This document shows positions 1-7,672 of a stretch of DNA of 64,000 nt, one piece after another. The position numbers and the translations under genes are program-made. Each line of letters opens with the position of its first letter. Within the stretch, counting starts at the first letter, position 1. The notes below the pieces were generated by a model. It saw only the letters and a program-made list of their open reading frames with translations. It did not search any database and was not told the DNA's origin. Source of the stretch: Paenibacillus sp. J23TS9 (GTDB lineage Bacteria > Bacillota > Bacilli > Paenibacillales > Paenibacillaceae); contig NZ_BOSG01000001.1 of assembly GCF_018403225.1 (NCBI RefSeq), forward strand, positions 1,054,001 to 1,118,000, in the 5' to 3' direction.

Positions 1-187
1 GAATATTGATGGCGAAATTAGTATGTGGCATCCTCAATGATTTATACAGATTTGTATCTTTTGAAAAATAGTCATGTTCATGTTTTCGGAAAATTCCTAC
101 TTATGATAAAATGATATTTTGAATGCCCGTTTTTAATCATTTTCACTATAAGATATTTTTATCATAGACAGGAGTCAGAATGTATTT

Positions 188-1741
188 ATGAGTTTATTGA
201 CAGTTGAGAATGTCTCCCATAACTTTGGGGGGCGCACATTGTTTAAAGATGTTTCCTTCCGCCTGCTGGCTGGTGAGCGTGTTGGTCTGGTTGGTGCAAA
301 TGGGGTCGGCAAGTCCACGTTAATGAACATCTTAACAGGACAGCTGCTTAAAGATGAGGGTAAGGTTGAATGGACTCCGAGGATCCGTTACGGTTACTTG
401 GATCAGCATTCCAAGCTGACGCCGGGAAAAACCGTCCGCGATGTATTGAAGGATGCTTTCCTTCCGCTGCTTGAGCAGGAACAAGAAATGATGGAAATCA
501 CCAATAAAATGGGGGATGCCACTCCTGAAGAGCTGGAACTGCTGCTTGAGCAGATGGGTGAAATCCAGGAGCAGCTTGAGATAGGTGATTTCTACCTGAT
601 CGACGTGAAGGTCGAGGAAATGGCCAATGGGCTCGGTTTATCCGCGATTGGACTGGATCGTGACGTAACCTCGCTTAGCGGCGGTCAACGCACCAAAGTT
701 CTCTTGGCCAAGCTCCTGCTTGAAAAGCCGACGGTCCTTCTTCTAGATGAGCCGACGAACTATCTTGATGTAGAGCATATTGATTGGCTTACCCAATACC
801 TCAAGTCATACCCATATGCTTTCATGCTCATCTCGCATGACACAGAATTCATGAATCAAGTCGTAGATGTTATTTACCACTTGGAATTCGCCAAGCTGAC
901 AAGATATGCTGCCAACTACGATAAGTTTCTGGAGATGGCTGATATTTCAAAGAACCAGCATATTGATGCATATGAGAAACAGCAGGAATTCATCAAAAAA
1001 CAGGAAGACTTCATTCAGCGAAACAAAGCCCGTGCTTCTACATCGGGACGTGCGAAAAGCCGCGAGAAGCAGTTAAATCGTATTGAACGTATTGATAAAC
1101 CTGAAGAAGCAGCCAAGCCGATCTTTAATTTCAAGGAATACCGTGCAAGCGGCAAGACCGTATTTGAAGGAATTGACTTTGAGATCGGATACTCGCATGC
1201 ATTGCTGCCAAAAATGAGCATGACGATTGAACGTGGGGAAAAGATTGCAATCGTCGGCTGCAATGGCGTTGGTAAGTCCACGTTGCTCAAGACGATTATG
1301 GGCAAAATCGCTCCAATCAGCGGTAAAACATATCTTGGAGACTTTCTGGAGCCTGCTTATTTCGAGCAAGAGGTTCGTCCCGGTAACATCACACCGATCG
1401 ATGATGTCTGGAATGAGTTCTCTTCTCTGAATCAACATGAAGTCCGGGCTCATCTGGCACGCTGCGGATTAAAAAATGAGCATATTACTCGTCCGCTCAA
1501 TATGTTAAGCGGTGGCGAACAAGCCAAAGTCAGACTGTGCAAGCTGATGATGCGCGAAACCAACTGGATTCTGTTTGACGAACCGACGAACCATTTGGAT
1601 GTCATCGCCAAAGCTGAACTGAAACGGGCCTTGAAGGAATTTAAAGGAACTGTTCTGCTCGTATCCCATGAGCCTGATTTTTACGAGGATTGGGTTACAA
1701 AAACATGGAACGTGGAAGAATGGTCACATCAGAACGCTTGA
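188..1741 (+). CDS. yfmM: ABC-F family ATPase, YfmM-like
   Basis: Soluble protein of 517 aa with two ABC ATPase domains and no membrane segment, the layout of ABC-F proteins that act on the ribosome. Domain 1 has Walker A GANGVGKST (residues 36-44), signature LSGGQ (about 163) and Walker B LLLDEP. Domain 2 has GCNGVGKST, LSGGEQ and ILFDEP. A charged linker between the domains (about 255-320, rich in Lys, Gln and Glu) corresponds to the P-site tRNA interaction motif. Length and wording match Bacillus subtilis YfmM (518 aa) much better than YkpA. The ATG at 188 overlaps the stop of a three-codon reading frame (180-191) that has the better-placed AGGAG (170-174). A terminator follows at 1764. 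The family role, translation factor or ribosome protection, is known in general; the specific substrate here is not. Confidence 0.9.
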   Translation: MSLLTVENVSHNFGGRTLFKDVSFRLLAGERVGLVGANGVGKSTLMNILTGQLLKDEGKVEWTPRIRYGYLDQHSKLTPGKTVRDVLKDAFLPLLEQEQEMMEITNKMGDATPEELELLLEQMGEIQEQLEIGDFYLIDVKVEEMANGLGLSAIGLDRDVTSLSGGQRTKVLLAKLLLEKPTVLLLDEPTNYLDVEHIDWLTQYLKSYPYAFMLISHDTEFMNQVVDVIYHLEFAKLTRYAANYDKFLEMADISKNQHIDAYEKQQEFIKKQEDFIQRNKARASTSGRAKSREKQLNRIERIDKPEEAAKPIFNFKEYRASGKTVFEGIDFEIGYSHALLPKMSMTIERGEKIAIVGCNGVGKSTLLKTIMGKIAPISGKTYLGDFLEPAYFEQEVRPGNITPIDDVWNEFSSLNQHEVRAHLARCGLKNEHITRPLNMLSGGEQAKVRLCKLMMRETNWILFDEPTNHLDVIAKAELKRALKEFKGTVLLVSHEPDFYEDWVTKTWNVEEWSHQNA

Positions 1742-1763
1742 TCTATCGTAATGCCAATAAGGA

Positions 1764-1799
1764 AGCTGCCGTATTCCCTCAGTGGAATGCGGCTTTTTA
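1764..1799 (+). terminator. Intrinsic terminator after yfmM
   Basis: Inverted repeat GCCGTATTCC (1768-1777) and GGAATGCGGC (1784-1793) followed by TTTTT. It lies inside the longest reading frame of the next gene, which is why the next start is placed downstream at 1817. Confidence 0.85.
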
Positions 1800-1816
1800 T
1801 CGAAGGAGATGTACAC

Positions 1817-2848
1817 ATGAACACCGGGGATGACCGTTACTCCAGGCAAGAACGCTTTACACCGTTTGGATTAGAAGGCCAGCTTATGCTGGGAAAAAGC
1901 CATGTATTGATTATCGGAGCCGGTGCTTTAGGCACCTCGATTGCCGAGACGCTCGCCAGAGCCGGCGTGGGACATCTGACGATAGCGGACCGCGATTATG
2001 TGGAGTGGAGCAATCTCCAGCGTCAGCAGCTTTTTTCCGAGGAGGATGCTGTCCTGAGGTTACCGAAGGCAATCGCAGCCAAACAAAGGCTGCAAGCGAT
2101 CAATTCCTCCATTCAAATCGACAGCCATGTGATGGACGTGAAGCTTGAAGAGCTGGATACTCTTGCGAACGGTGTGGATCTGATCATGGATGGTACGGAT
2201 AACTTTGATACCCGTCTGCTTATTAACGATATATCTCAAAAGCATAATATTCCGTGGATTTATGGCGGATGTGTCGGAAGCTACGGAATAACCTATACGA
2301 TATTGCCAGGTCATACGCCATGTTTGAACTGTCTGCTTGGTGCTGTTCCACTGGGCGGAGATACATGTGATACCGCAGGTATTATCCCGCAAGCTGTGCA
2401 GGTTGTAACCGCCCATCAAACGACAGAAGCGATGAAGCTGCTTAGTGGGCATCATGAGGCTCTCCGTGATAAGCTGCTGACTTTTGATTTGTGGCGGAAT
2501 GAGTCAATGTCCATGGGGGTCAAGCATGCGAAAAAAGAAGACTGCCTCTCTTGCGGTCCGCATCGAACGTATCCCTATTTATCAGCATCCAATTTGGAAA
2601 AGACAGATGTATTATGCGGACGTGATACCGTACAGATTCGTCCGGGCAAGAAGCAATCCCTAAATCTGCAGGAGACTGCTGACAGGCTTTCGAAGCTGGG
2701 AGAAGGCAAGGTGGAGAGCAATCCGTTCCTGGTTTCCTTCACGATGGGAGATCGGCGCCTTGTTATTTTTGCTGACGGCAGAGCGTTGATCCATGGAACG
2801 AAGGATATATCTGAAGCCAGAACCATATATCACCGTTATTTCGGATGA
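1817..2848 (+). CDS. ThiF/MoeB/HesA family adenylyltransferase (E1-like)
   Basis: 343-aa E1-like enzyme expected to adenylate the C-terminal glycine of a small sulfur carrier (ThiS or MoaD) for thiamine or molybdopterin synthesis. It has the nucleotide-binding GAGALG near residue 35, the DxDxVExSNLQRQ-type segment, an active-site cysteine in the GDTCDTAG region, and paired Cys-x-x-Cys motifs (CLNC and CLSC) that would hold zinc. A C-terminal domain of about 70 aa follows, as in Bacillus ThiF/MoeB. The ATG at 1817 has AAGGAG at 1803-1808; an upstream in-frame ATG at 1751 precedes a terminator and is rejected. ThiF and MoeB cannot be separated by eye. No thiamine or moa genes are adjacent, although moeA-mobB lie 53 kb away in this window. 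Confidence 0.85.
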   Translation: MNTGDDRYSRQERFTPFGLEGQLMLGKSHVLIIGAGALGTSIAETLARAGVGHLTIADRDYVEWSNLQRQQLFSEEDAVLRLPKAIAAKQRLQAINSSIQIDSHVMDVKLEELDTLANGVDLIMDGTDNFDTRLLINDISQKHNIPWIYGGCVGSYGITYTILPGHTPCLNCLLGAVPLGGDTCDTAGIIPQAVQVVTAHQTTEAMKLLSGHHEALRDKLLTFDLWRNESMSMGVKHAKKEDCLSCGPHRTYPYLSASNLEKTDVLCGRDTVQIRPGKKQSLNLQETADRLSKLGEGKVESNPFLVSFTMGDRRLVIFADGRALIHGTKDISEARTIYHRYFG

Positions 2849-2881
2849 ATTTGATTCTGGAATACATCATTTGAATGAGTA

Positions 2882-2909
2882 AAACCATTCCAAGGGGAAT
2901 GGTTTTTTT
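2882..2909 (+). terminator. Intrinsic terminator
   Basis: AACCATTCC (2883-2891) pairs with GGAATGGTT (2896-2904) across a 4-nt loop and runs into seven T residues. It ends the ThiF/MoeB-like gene. Confidence 0.9.
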
Positions 2910-2975
2910 CACGGCCGGAAACCCTATGGTGAAGTATCGATGCCAACGGACTTTAACGTGAAATCAGGTGAATCC

Positions 2976-3671
2976 ATGCAAGAAAAGCTTTTAGTAGTTG
3001 GAACCTTTTTAAAAGATGCAGGTTTAATGGATATCCTTCTTCAGGATGGATATGAAGTAACCGTCGTTCCTAATGAGCACAAAGCAATAAGAGCCATGAA
3101 TGAGCAAAGCATCGATATGCTGCTGCTGAAACGTTCGGAACATACAGCAAGTTCATTACATAAAATTTTAAAAGCACTTCTTAGGGAGCAAGGGGGCAGG
3201 CCCTTTCCAATCATCCTTTTCGAAGAAAATCTAAATACGGAAGCTGTCATTGAGGGGCTGAGGGCCGGGGCGAATGATGTCGTGCCTAAATCGATCCAGG
3301 GCAGTGAGCTGTTGGCACGAATTCGGAATTTGCTTGGAATTTTCCATATCGAAAATGAGCGAAACAATCAAAAAGTTATCGTTGAAGATTTAGTTATTGA
3401 TCCTGGAAGCCGGAAGGCAAGCAGAGATGGTAGGGAGTTATCATTGACGGTCAAAGAATTCGATTTGCTGTTATATTTGGCGAGGCATGCGAACCGGGTA
3501 TGTACACGTGAGGAGATTTTAAAGAAAGTCTGGGATTATGATTTTCTCATGGGGACCAATGTGGTGGATGTATACATCCGGCATCTTCGCAGAAAAATGG
3601 ATAAAGGTTTCAGTAAAAAACTGATTCAATCCGTACGCGGAGTGGGTTATATAATAAAAGAAGGCGAATAA
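2976..3671 (+). CDS. OmpR-family response regulator with degenerate receiver
   Basis: 231-aa protein with an N-terminal receiver-like domain (about 1-118) and a C-terminal winged-helix DNA-binding domain (about 130-231) typical of OmpR/PhoB: SLTVKEFDLLLYLA, the VDVYIRHLRRK recognition region and SVRGVGY. The receiver is unusual. The position that normally carries the phospho-accepting Asp (LLLDxM) reads LLLKRS, with Lys near residue 52, and the usual acidic pair after strand 1 is absent (KLLVVGTFLKD). The conserved late Lys is kept (VVPKS). No histidine kinase is adjacent. This suggests an orphan, phosphorylation-independent regulator. The start at 2976 is chosen because AGGTGA sits 6 nt upstream and the receiver begins at once; ATG 2940 is an alternative. 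Confidence 0.85.
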   Translation: MQEKLLVVGTFLKDAGLMDILLQDGYEVTVVPNEHKAIRAMNEQSIDMLLLKRSEHTASSLHKILKALLREQGGRPFPIILFEENLNTEAVIEGLRAGANDVVPKSIQGSELLARIRNLLGIFHIENERNNQKVIVEDLVIDPGSRKASRDGRELSLTVKEFDLLLYLARHANRVCTREEILKKVWDYDFLMGTNVVDVYIRHLRRKMDKGFSKKLIQSVRGVGYIIKEGE

Positions 3672-3692
3672 GTCCCTAAACTTATCGCCTTC
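3658..3692 (-). terminator. Terminator hairpin for the NlpC/P60 gene
   Basis: GAAGGCGA(A)TAAGT pairs with ACTTATCGCCTTC (3680-3692). Read on the minus strand the stem is followed by TTCTTTTAT, so it serves the NlpC/P60 gene. It overlaps the stop codon of the convergent response regulator. Confidence 0.6.
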
Positions 3693-3733
3693 CATTTACT
3701 AAAGTATTTAATTTAATAAAACATTCGGTTCTA

Positions 3734-4258
3734 CTATAGGACCCGGCGTGCTTTCAAGTATGTTCTCTTCCAGTTGCCTGAGTTCAGATCAGAGATTGTT
3801 ACGCCAGGGGAACCGTAAGTGTGCAGGATTTTACCGTTACCTGCATATACTGCGACATGAGTTACATTTTTACCGTTTGCTCTGCCACCGCTGGAGAAAA
3901 ACACGAGATCGCCTGGTTTCAGGTTGGATTTCGAAACAGCGACACCAACTTTGGATTGTGCTACGGACGTACGTGGAAGTTTAACGCCGTATTTGCCAAA
4001 GATATATTTCATGAAGGAGGAGCAATCGAATACTTTTGTTGTACTGGTAGATGCTCCGAATTTATAAGGCGTACCCATAAATTTTTTACCATAATTCACA
4101 ACAGACGTTCCTTTGGAAGAAGTAGCGGATGATGCGGAGACGGATTTAGATGAGGATGCTTCCGTCACATCTGCTCCGGTGGCCATCATCGCAGTAAAAC
4201 CTATCGATGCACATAACCCTACGGCTACTAGTTTTTGGATTAGTTGTTTTTGATTCAT
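3734..4258 (-). CDS. Secreted NlpC/P60 family cell wall hydrolase
   Basis: 174-aa exported protein. An N-terminal signal peptide (residues 1 to about 34: MNQKQLIQK, a hydrophobic core, then ATGADVTEA) and a short Ser-rich linker precede a single NlpC/P60 domain. The catalytic Cys lies in KVFDCSSFMKYIF and the His in NVTHVAVYAGNG, with LKPGDLVFF between them. The family cleaves peptide stems of peptidoglycan (gamma-D-Glu-diaminopimelate or related bonds). There is no SH3 or LysM wall-binding domain, so it is a minimal enzyme. GGAGGT lies 9 nt before ATG. It is monocistronic, with its own terminator downstream. A -10-like TATACT (minus strand, 4309-4304) sits 46 nt upstream of the start. Confidence 0.9.
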   Translation of the reverse strand: MNQKQLIQKLVAVGLCASIGFTAMMATGADVTEASSSKSVSASSATSSKGTSVVNYGKKFMGTPYKFGASTSTTKVFDCSSFMKYIFGKYGVKLPRTSVAQSKVGVAVSKSNLKPGDLVFFSSGGRANGKNVTHVAVYAGNGKILHTYGSPGVTISDLNSGNWKRTYLKARRVL

Positions 4259-4556
4259 GTTTGTATTACCTCCAAATTTCGTTTTCTTTCAGGCTCGTTT
4301 CCGAGTATAACAGTTTTGTAACTCCCTAAATTATGGATAGCACCTATCAAACCCTTGCAGTGATAGGGTTTTTTCCCTTTTATTAAAAAACCATTAAAAG
4401 TTACAAAAAATTAAGAAATTGATTTGTAGCGAGTTCTAAAAACAAGAAAAACCCTTGATAGACAAGGGTTTTTTAGTGACAATCATAAAGTAACAAAATC
4501 GTATTGATACTTAATTTAAAATGTTATTTCCGTTTGGTTTTTATCAGGGAGATCCT
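4259..4556. other. Intergenic region with two hairpins
   Basis: 298 bp without a gene. It holds the leader of the NlpC/P60 gene and two hairpins. At 4343-4371 two overlapping inverted repeats are mutually exclusive: CCTATCA/TGATAGG and AAACCCT/AGGGTTT. At 4448-4472 there is a terminator for thiN. The sequence is otherwise AT-rich. I looked for a c-di-AMP riboswitch here, because such genes often have one, and do not see its conserved core. Confidence 0.6.
4446..4474 (-). terminator. Terminator for thiN (T-rich on both sides)
   Basis: AAAACCCTTG (4448-4457) pairs with CAAGGGTTTT (4463-4472). It lies about 80 bp past the stop of thiN on the minus strand and reads as a terminator in both directions. 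Confidence 0.75.
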
Positions 4557-5198
4557 CTAGTCATTGCTTTGAATTACGAGTAAAAGTCCACTCGTAATGC
4601 TCACCAGGCCAACCGATTCCAACAATACATTGCTGATTCCGAGGGACTCCCCGATTTTTAATGTGGCATTTTCGAGTGGATACTGAAATCCTTCGAGCGT
4701 AATACCGGTTACCTCTGGAGTCATCGGGAGCAGAGAGACGTATTTGTAACCGCGATCCCGCACCTCTATTTTAGAGCCAGTTAATGTAATGTAATTGTTT
4801 TGATCCATAATGGCACACTCAATATGATGCTGAAGCGCACGGTTCAACATCTGAACATTGGCTAGGGTATGATCCATCCTCGTTCCTGTGCCTCCCACGA
4901 GCATGATGAAATCAGGTTGCTCCCGAATGGCCATTTCAAAGGCGAGCTCCGTATCCGTTAAATTTTTATCAACCGGATCGCATTCGACGATTCTTCCGGA
5001 TTCCGCTCTGACATGCTTCAATTCCTGTGGTGATATCGAATCAAAGTCTCCAACAGCCAGATCGGGCTTGATATCGTGACGGATGAGATACAGTGCTCCT
5101 TTGTCTGCACCAATGATAAAATCACCTGGCTGGATCTCCTGTATATATTGAGGGTATAACTGTCCCCCTGAAAAAATAATGACGCGTTTCTGGTTCAT
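4557..5198 (-). CDS. thiN: Thiamine pyrophosphokinase
   Basis: 213-aa cytoplasmic enzyme that transfers pyrophosphate from ATP to thiamine, forming thiamine diphosphate. Family motifs are visible: IIGADKGALYL, VGDFDSIS (metal-binding Asp residues), DKNLTDTELAFE and VGGTGTRMDHTLAN. A C-terminal thiamine-binding beta domain contains YVSLLPMT, the EGFQYPLENATL region and a SNVL segment. The start is ATG 5198, preceded by AGGGGG at good spacing; a start 21 nt further upstream lacks a ribosome binding site. It is transcribed away from the TRIC-like gene and followed by a terminator at 4446-4474. Confidence 0.9.
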   Translation of the reverse strand: MNQKRVIIFSGGQLYPQYIQEIQPGDFIIGADKGALYLIRHDIKPDLAVGDFDSISPQELKHVRAESGRIVECDPVDKNLTDTELAFEMAIREQPDFIMLVGGTGTRMDHTLANVQMLNRALQHHIECAIMDQNNYITLTGSKIEVRDRGYKYVSLLPMTPEVTGITLEGFQYPLENATLKIGESLGISNVLLESVGLVSITSGLLLVIQSND

Positions 5199-5332
5199 TT
5201 TGATTCCCCCTAAAACCAATTCGTTCCTATTAGATCGTTACTCCAGTATAAATGAGAAAACAAAGTTGCACAATTTAGCCAGCCGCGACTACAATAGGGA
5301 AGACATATGATAGGGGAGAGGTTAGAGAGAAA

Positions 5333-6007
5333 TTGGACATGCATGCTTTTGAAATTTTCAGCATCATCGGGACAATTGCTTTTGCGATGTCAGGCGCCTT
5401 TGTCGCCATGGAGGAAGAATACGACATCCTGGGCATACTGGTGCTGGGACTTGTCACGGCTTTTGGAGGCGGGGTCATCCGTAATGTATTGATCGGTGTT
5501 CCTGTAACGACGCTTTGGAGCCAAGGACTGCTGATTAAACTGGCTATTTTGTCAGTCATCATTGCATTTTTACTTCCTCTAGGCTGGATCAAGCATTGGA
5601 AGCGAACGGAAGCTTGGTTTGATGCTATTGGGCTGTCCGCTTTCGCAATCCAGGGAGCTCTGTACGCAGTCAAAATGCATCATCCGTTGTCGGCTGTGGC
5701 GGTGGCTGCAGTAATGACAGGCGTTGGCGGAGGGATCATCCGTGATCTATTGGCTGGACGCAAGCCGCTGGTGCTTCGGGATGAGATCTACGCGGTATGG
5801 GCTATGATCGCCGGTGTGGTGATCGGTTTGAACTGGATTCATACGACATGGCAGGCGGTACTTCTATTTGCAGTCATCGTTATGCTCCGTATGTTTTCCG
5901 TCTTTTATAAATGGAAGCTTCCGCGGCGCATGCTGCACATGTCTTCTTCAACCGGTCTATCCGTAAAGGGCAACCACAAAGGCAAACACAATCGGAAGAC
6001 AGCATAA
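5333..6007 (+). CDS. TRIC/UPF0126 family membrane protein
   Basis: 224-aa integral membrane protein with two homologous halves of about three helices each. Each half ends in a glycine-rich signature, FGGGVIRNVLIG near residue 45 and VGGGIIRDLLAG near residue 130, the hallmark of prokaryotic trimeric intracellular cation channel (TRIC) proteins. A basic hydrophilic tail of about 30 aa closes it. The family forms K+-selective homotrimeric channels; the physiological role in bacteria is uncertain. The start is TTG 5333 after GGGGAGAGG (5313-5321), with ATG 5339 as an alternative. The LMW phosphatase gene follows 25 nt downstream, probably co-transcribed. Confidence 0.85.
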   Translation: MDMHAFEIFSIIGTIAFAMSGAFVAMEEEYDILGILVLGLVTAFGGGVIRNVLIGVPVTTLWSQGLLIKLAILSVIIAFLLPLGWIKHWKRTEAWFDAIGLSAFAIQGALYAVKMHHPLSAVAVAAVMTGVGGGIIRDLLAGRKPLVLRDEIYAVWAMIAGVVIGLNWIHTTWQAVLLFAVIVMLRMFSVFYKWKLPRRMLHMSSSTGLSVKGNHKGKHNRKTA

Positions 6008-6032
6008 ATGGAGAAGGAGGCATACAATCAAC

Positions 6033-6497
6033 ATGGTATCTGTACTATTTGTTTGTTTGGGAAATATTTGTCGTTCACCTATGGCGGAAGCCATTATGAG
6101 GAATAAGGTTAAAGAGGCTGGACTGGAAAGAAGCATTCAGGTGGATTCCGCCGGTACAGGCGACTGGCATATCGGACATACGCCTCATCAAGGTACTCGT
6201 GATTTGCTTGACCAGCATCAGATCAGCTATGAGGGCATGATTGCCCGTCAGTTCACTAACGCTGATTTTGAGCAATTCGAATACATCGTATGCATGGATA
6301 ACAGCAACTGGAGTAATGTTAAATCCCTTCCTGGAGCAAAAGAGGAGAGTCTGATCAGATTTATGGATTTGCTGCCTGGACATGAACTCAAGGAAGTGCC
6401 GGATCCGTATTATACGGGAAACTTCGAGCAGGTATACGAATTAATGGATGCGGGCTGCCAAAAGCTTTTGGACAAGATTAAAATAGAGAAGCTATAA
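6033..6497 (+). CDS. Low-molecular-weight protein-tyrosine phosphatase, YfkJ-like
   Basis: 154-aa phosphatase with the P-loop VCLGNICRSPMAEA (catalytic Cys8, Arg14) and a C-terminal VPDPYYTG supplying the general-acid Asp. The residue before the second P-loop Cys is Ile (GNIC) rather than Thr. In this family Ile marks protein-tyrosine phosphatases of the YfkJ type and Thr marks the arginine phosphatase YwlE, so tyrosine specificity is inferred. AAGGAGG (6013-6019) precedes ATG by 13 nt. It probably shares a transcript with the TRIC-like gene and ends at the terminator at 6539. Confidence 0.9.
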   Translation: MVSVLFVCLGNICRSPMAEAIMRNKVKEAGLERSIQVDSAGTGDWHIGHTPHQGTRDLLDQHQISYEGMIARQFTNADFEQFEYIVCMDNSNWSNVKSLPGAKEESLIRFMDLLPGHELKEVPDPYYTGNFEQVYELMDAGCQKLLDKIKIEKL

Positions 6498-6538
6498 TAG
6501 GGATAAATAGGATGGGAGTTTTCTCCCTCAATGAAAAT

Positions 6539-6560
6539 GGGCACGAATGGTGCCTTTTTT
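6539..6560 (+). terminator. Intrinsic terminator
   Basis: GGCAC (6540-6544), loop gaatg, GTGCC (6550-6554), then six T residues. The stem is short, but the T tract is clean. Confidence 0.7.
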
Positions 6561-6597
6561 CGGAAAAACAATGAAAACGCAATCATTTGATCAAACA

Positions 6598-6663
6598 AAA
6601 AAGGTGAACCATCGACATTCTTCTGCTGAAGGGCATACATGCTTGTCATTGGGCTCACCTTTA
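6598..6663 (-). terminator. Long hairpin terminator of the esterase gene
   Basis: Read on the minus strand, AAAGGTGA..C at the start pairs with G..TCACCTTTTTTG at the end. Partly matched inner arms (CCAATGACA with TGTCGATGG) extend the stem. Confidence 0.55.
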
Positions 6664-6680
6664 TTATGTTTAATCCGGGA

Positions 6681-7412
6681 CTAGGCGTGTAAAAAATACA
6701 TAAGCGCATCCGGCAGCTCTTTTTGCCAGAAGCCCCAAATATGCTTGCCGTCTTTTTCGGCATATTGAACTTTTGCACCGCGATCCAGCAGTAATTCCCG
6801 GGTTTGACGGTTTAATTCGACAAAGTTATGAACGCCATGATCCGTTTCAAAAGCCGTTTCCTGCAGACCGACAATCATAAAGACATCGAGCCTAGACAAA
6901 TCGTCCTGAGCTTCGTAAATGTCCTGGGAAGCGGGATAGTACGCACCGGACAAGCTGATAATACGCTCAAAGAGCTCCGGATAACGAATGGCCAGATGGA
7001 GCGATACGCTTCCACCCAAGGAGTCACCGGCCAGAACACGTTCGGAAGCTTCCCTGCGTACAGGATATTTCGCTTCAATGAAGGGAATAATCTCTTCTGC
7101 AAAGCAGCGGGTATAGGCTTCAAAGCGGCTTCCAAAAGGAGCGTATTCTTCCGTGCGGATCGAGGTATCGACTTCAACACCTACTATTATAAAGGGCTCT
7201 GCATCGCCATCCAGGATCAAATGGTTGGCTGTAGTTGCGATTCGGCCGAAATTAAAGAATTCTTCTCCGTCCTGGCAGTAGACGACTGGATAGCTCAAAA
7301 TTTCATTATAGCCTGGTGGCAGGTATACCCGAAGATTACGCGTTTCATTTAGAAAGCGGCTGTCCATTTGTTCTTTATTAATAGTGCGCTTCAGATACTT
7401 CGAATCTGTCAT
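6681..7412 (-). CDS. Alpha/beta-hydrolase, putative esterase (enterochelin esterase/esterase D-like)
   Basis: 243-aa cytoplasmic hydrolase. It has the nucleophile elbow AGDSLGGSVSLH (Ser near residue 128), an early YLPPGYNE motif with YPVVYCQDG, and a C-terminal GKHIWGFW segment with the catalytic His. This is the putative-esterase (esterase D/Fes) fold. No signal peptide is seen. Substrates in the family range from S-formylglutathione to ferric-siderophore esters; nothing nearby points to iron uptake, so the substrate is unknown. GAAGGATG precedes ATG 7412. It stands alone and is transcribed divergently from the pdh operon. Confidence 0.85.
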   Translation of the reverse strand: MTDSKYLKRTINKEQMDSRFLNETRNLRVYLPPGYNEILSYPVVYCQDGEEFFNFGRIATTANHLILDGDAEPFIIVGVEVDTSIRTEEYAPFGSRFEAYTRCFAEEIIPFIEAKYPVRREASERVLAGDSLGGSVSLHLAIRYPELFERIISLSGAYYPASQDIYEAQDDLSRLDVFMIVGLQETAFETDHGVHNFVELNRQTRELLLDRGAKVQYAEKDGKHIWGFWQKELPDALMYFLHA

Positions 7413-7589
7413 GAATATTCATCCTTCTCACAGTTGATTTTTTAGGCTGAAAAAAGCTATTTCATTCAGATAACCCATCATGTGGTAAAGTTCACGATCC
7501 TGTCAAACTTTCCGAAACTGTTATATGACAATCATCACACTGTTATATATACAAAATTCAGTTATTCTGAAATTTTATCCGCAATGTCT

Positions 7590-7619
7590 TTGACGAATCG
7601 AATAAAACAGGTGTATAAT
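7590..7619 (+). promoter_or_regulatory. Sigma-A promoter of the pdhABCD operon
   Basis: TTGACG (7590-7595) and a perfect TATAAT (7614-7619) are separated by 18 bp. Transcription would start near 7626, about 47 nt before pdhA. The 7413-7589 stretch upstream is AT-rich and shows no gene. Confidence 0.8.
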
Positions 7620-7672
7620 AATTCTATAACAGCAGCACTTGATATTCAAATTTTTTTGTTGAGGTGAAGATA

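Noticed and set aside
1751..1816. N-terminal extension of the ThiF/MoeB-like protein
   Set aside because: The extension would translate the terminator of yfmM. A strong AAGGAG precedes the ATG at 1817, and the family N-terminus begins there.
4259..4342. c-di-AMP riboswitch before the NlpC/P60 gene
   Set aside because: Considered because such genes often carry one, but the conserved GGGGTGAATC and CCCGACAGCTAACC blocks are absent. They are present only at 48532-48636.
7482..7667. 61-codon frame upstream of pdhA
   Set aside because: It overlaps the sigma-A promoter and the ribosome binding site of pdhA and has no initiation signal.
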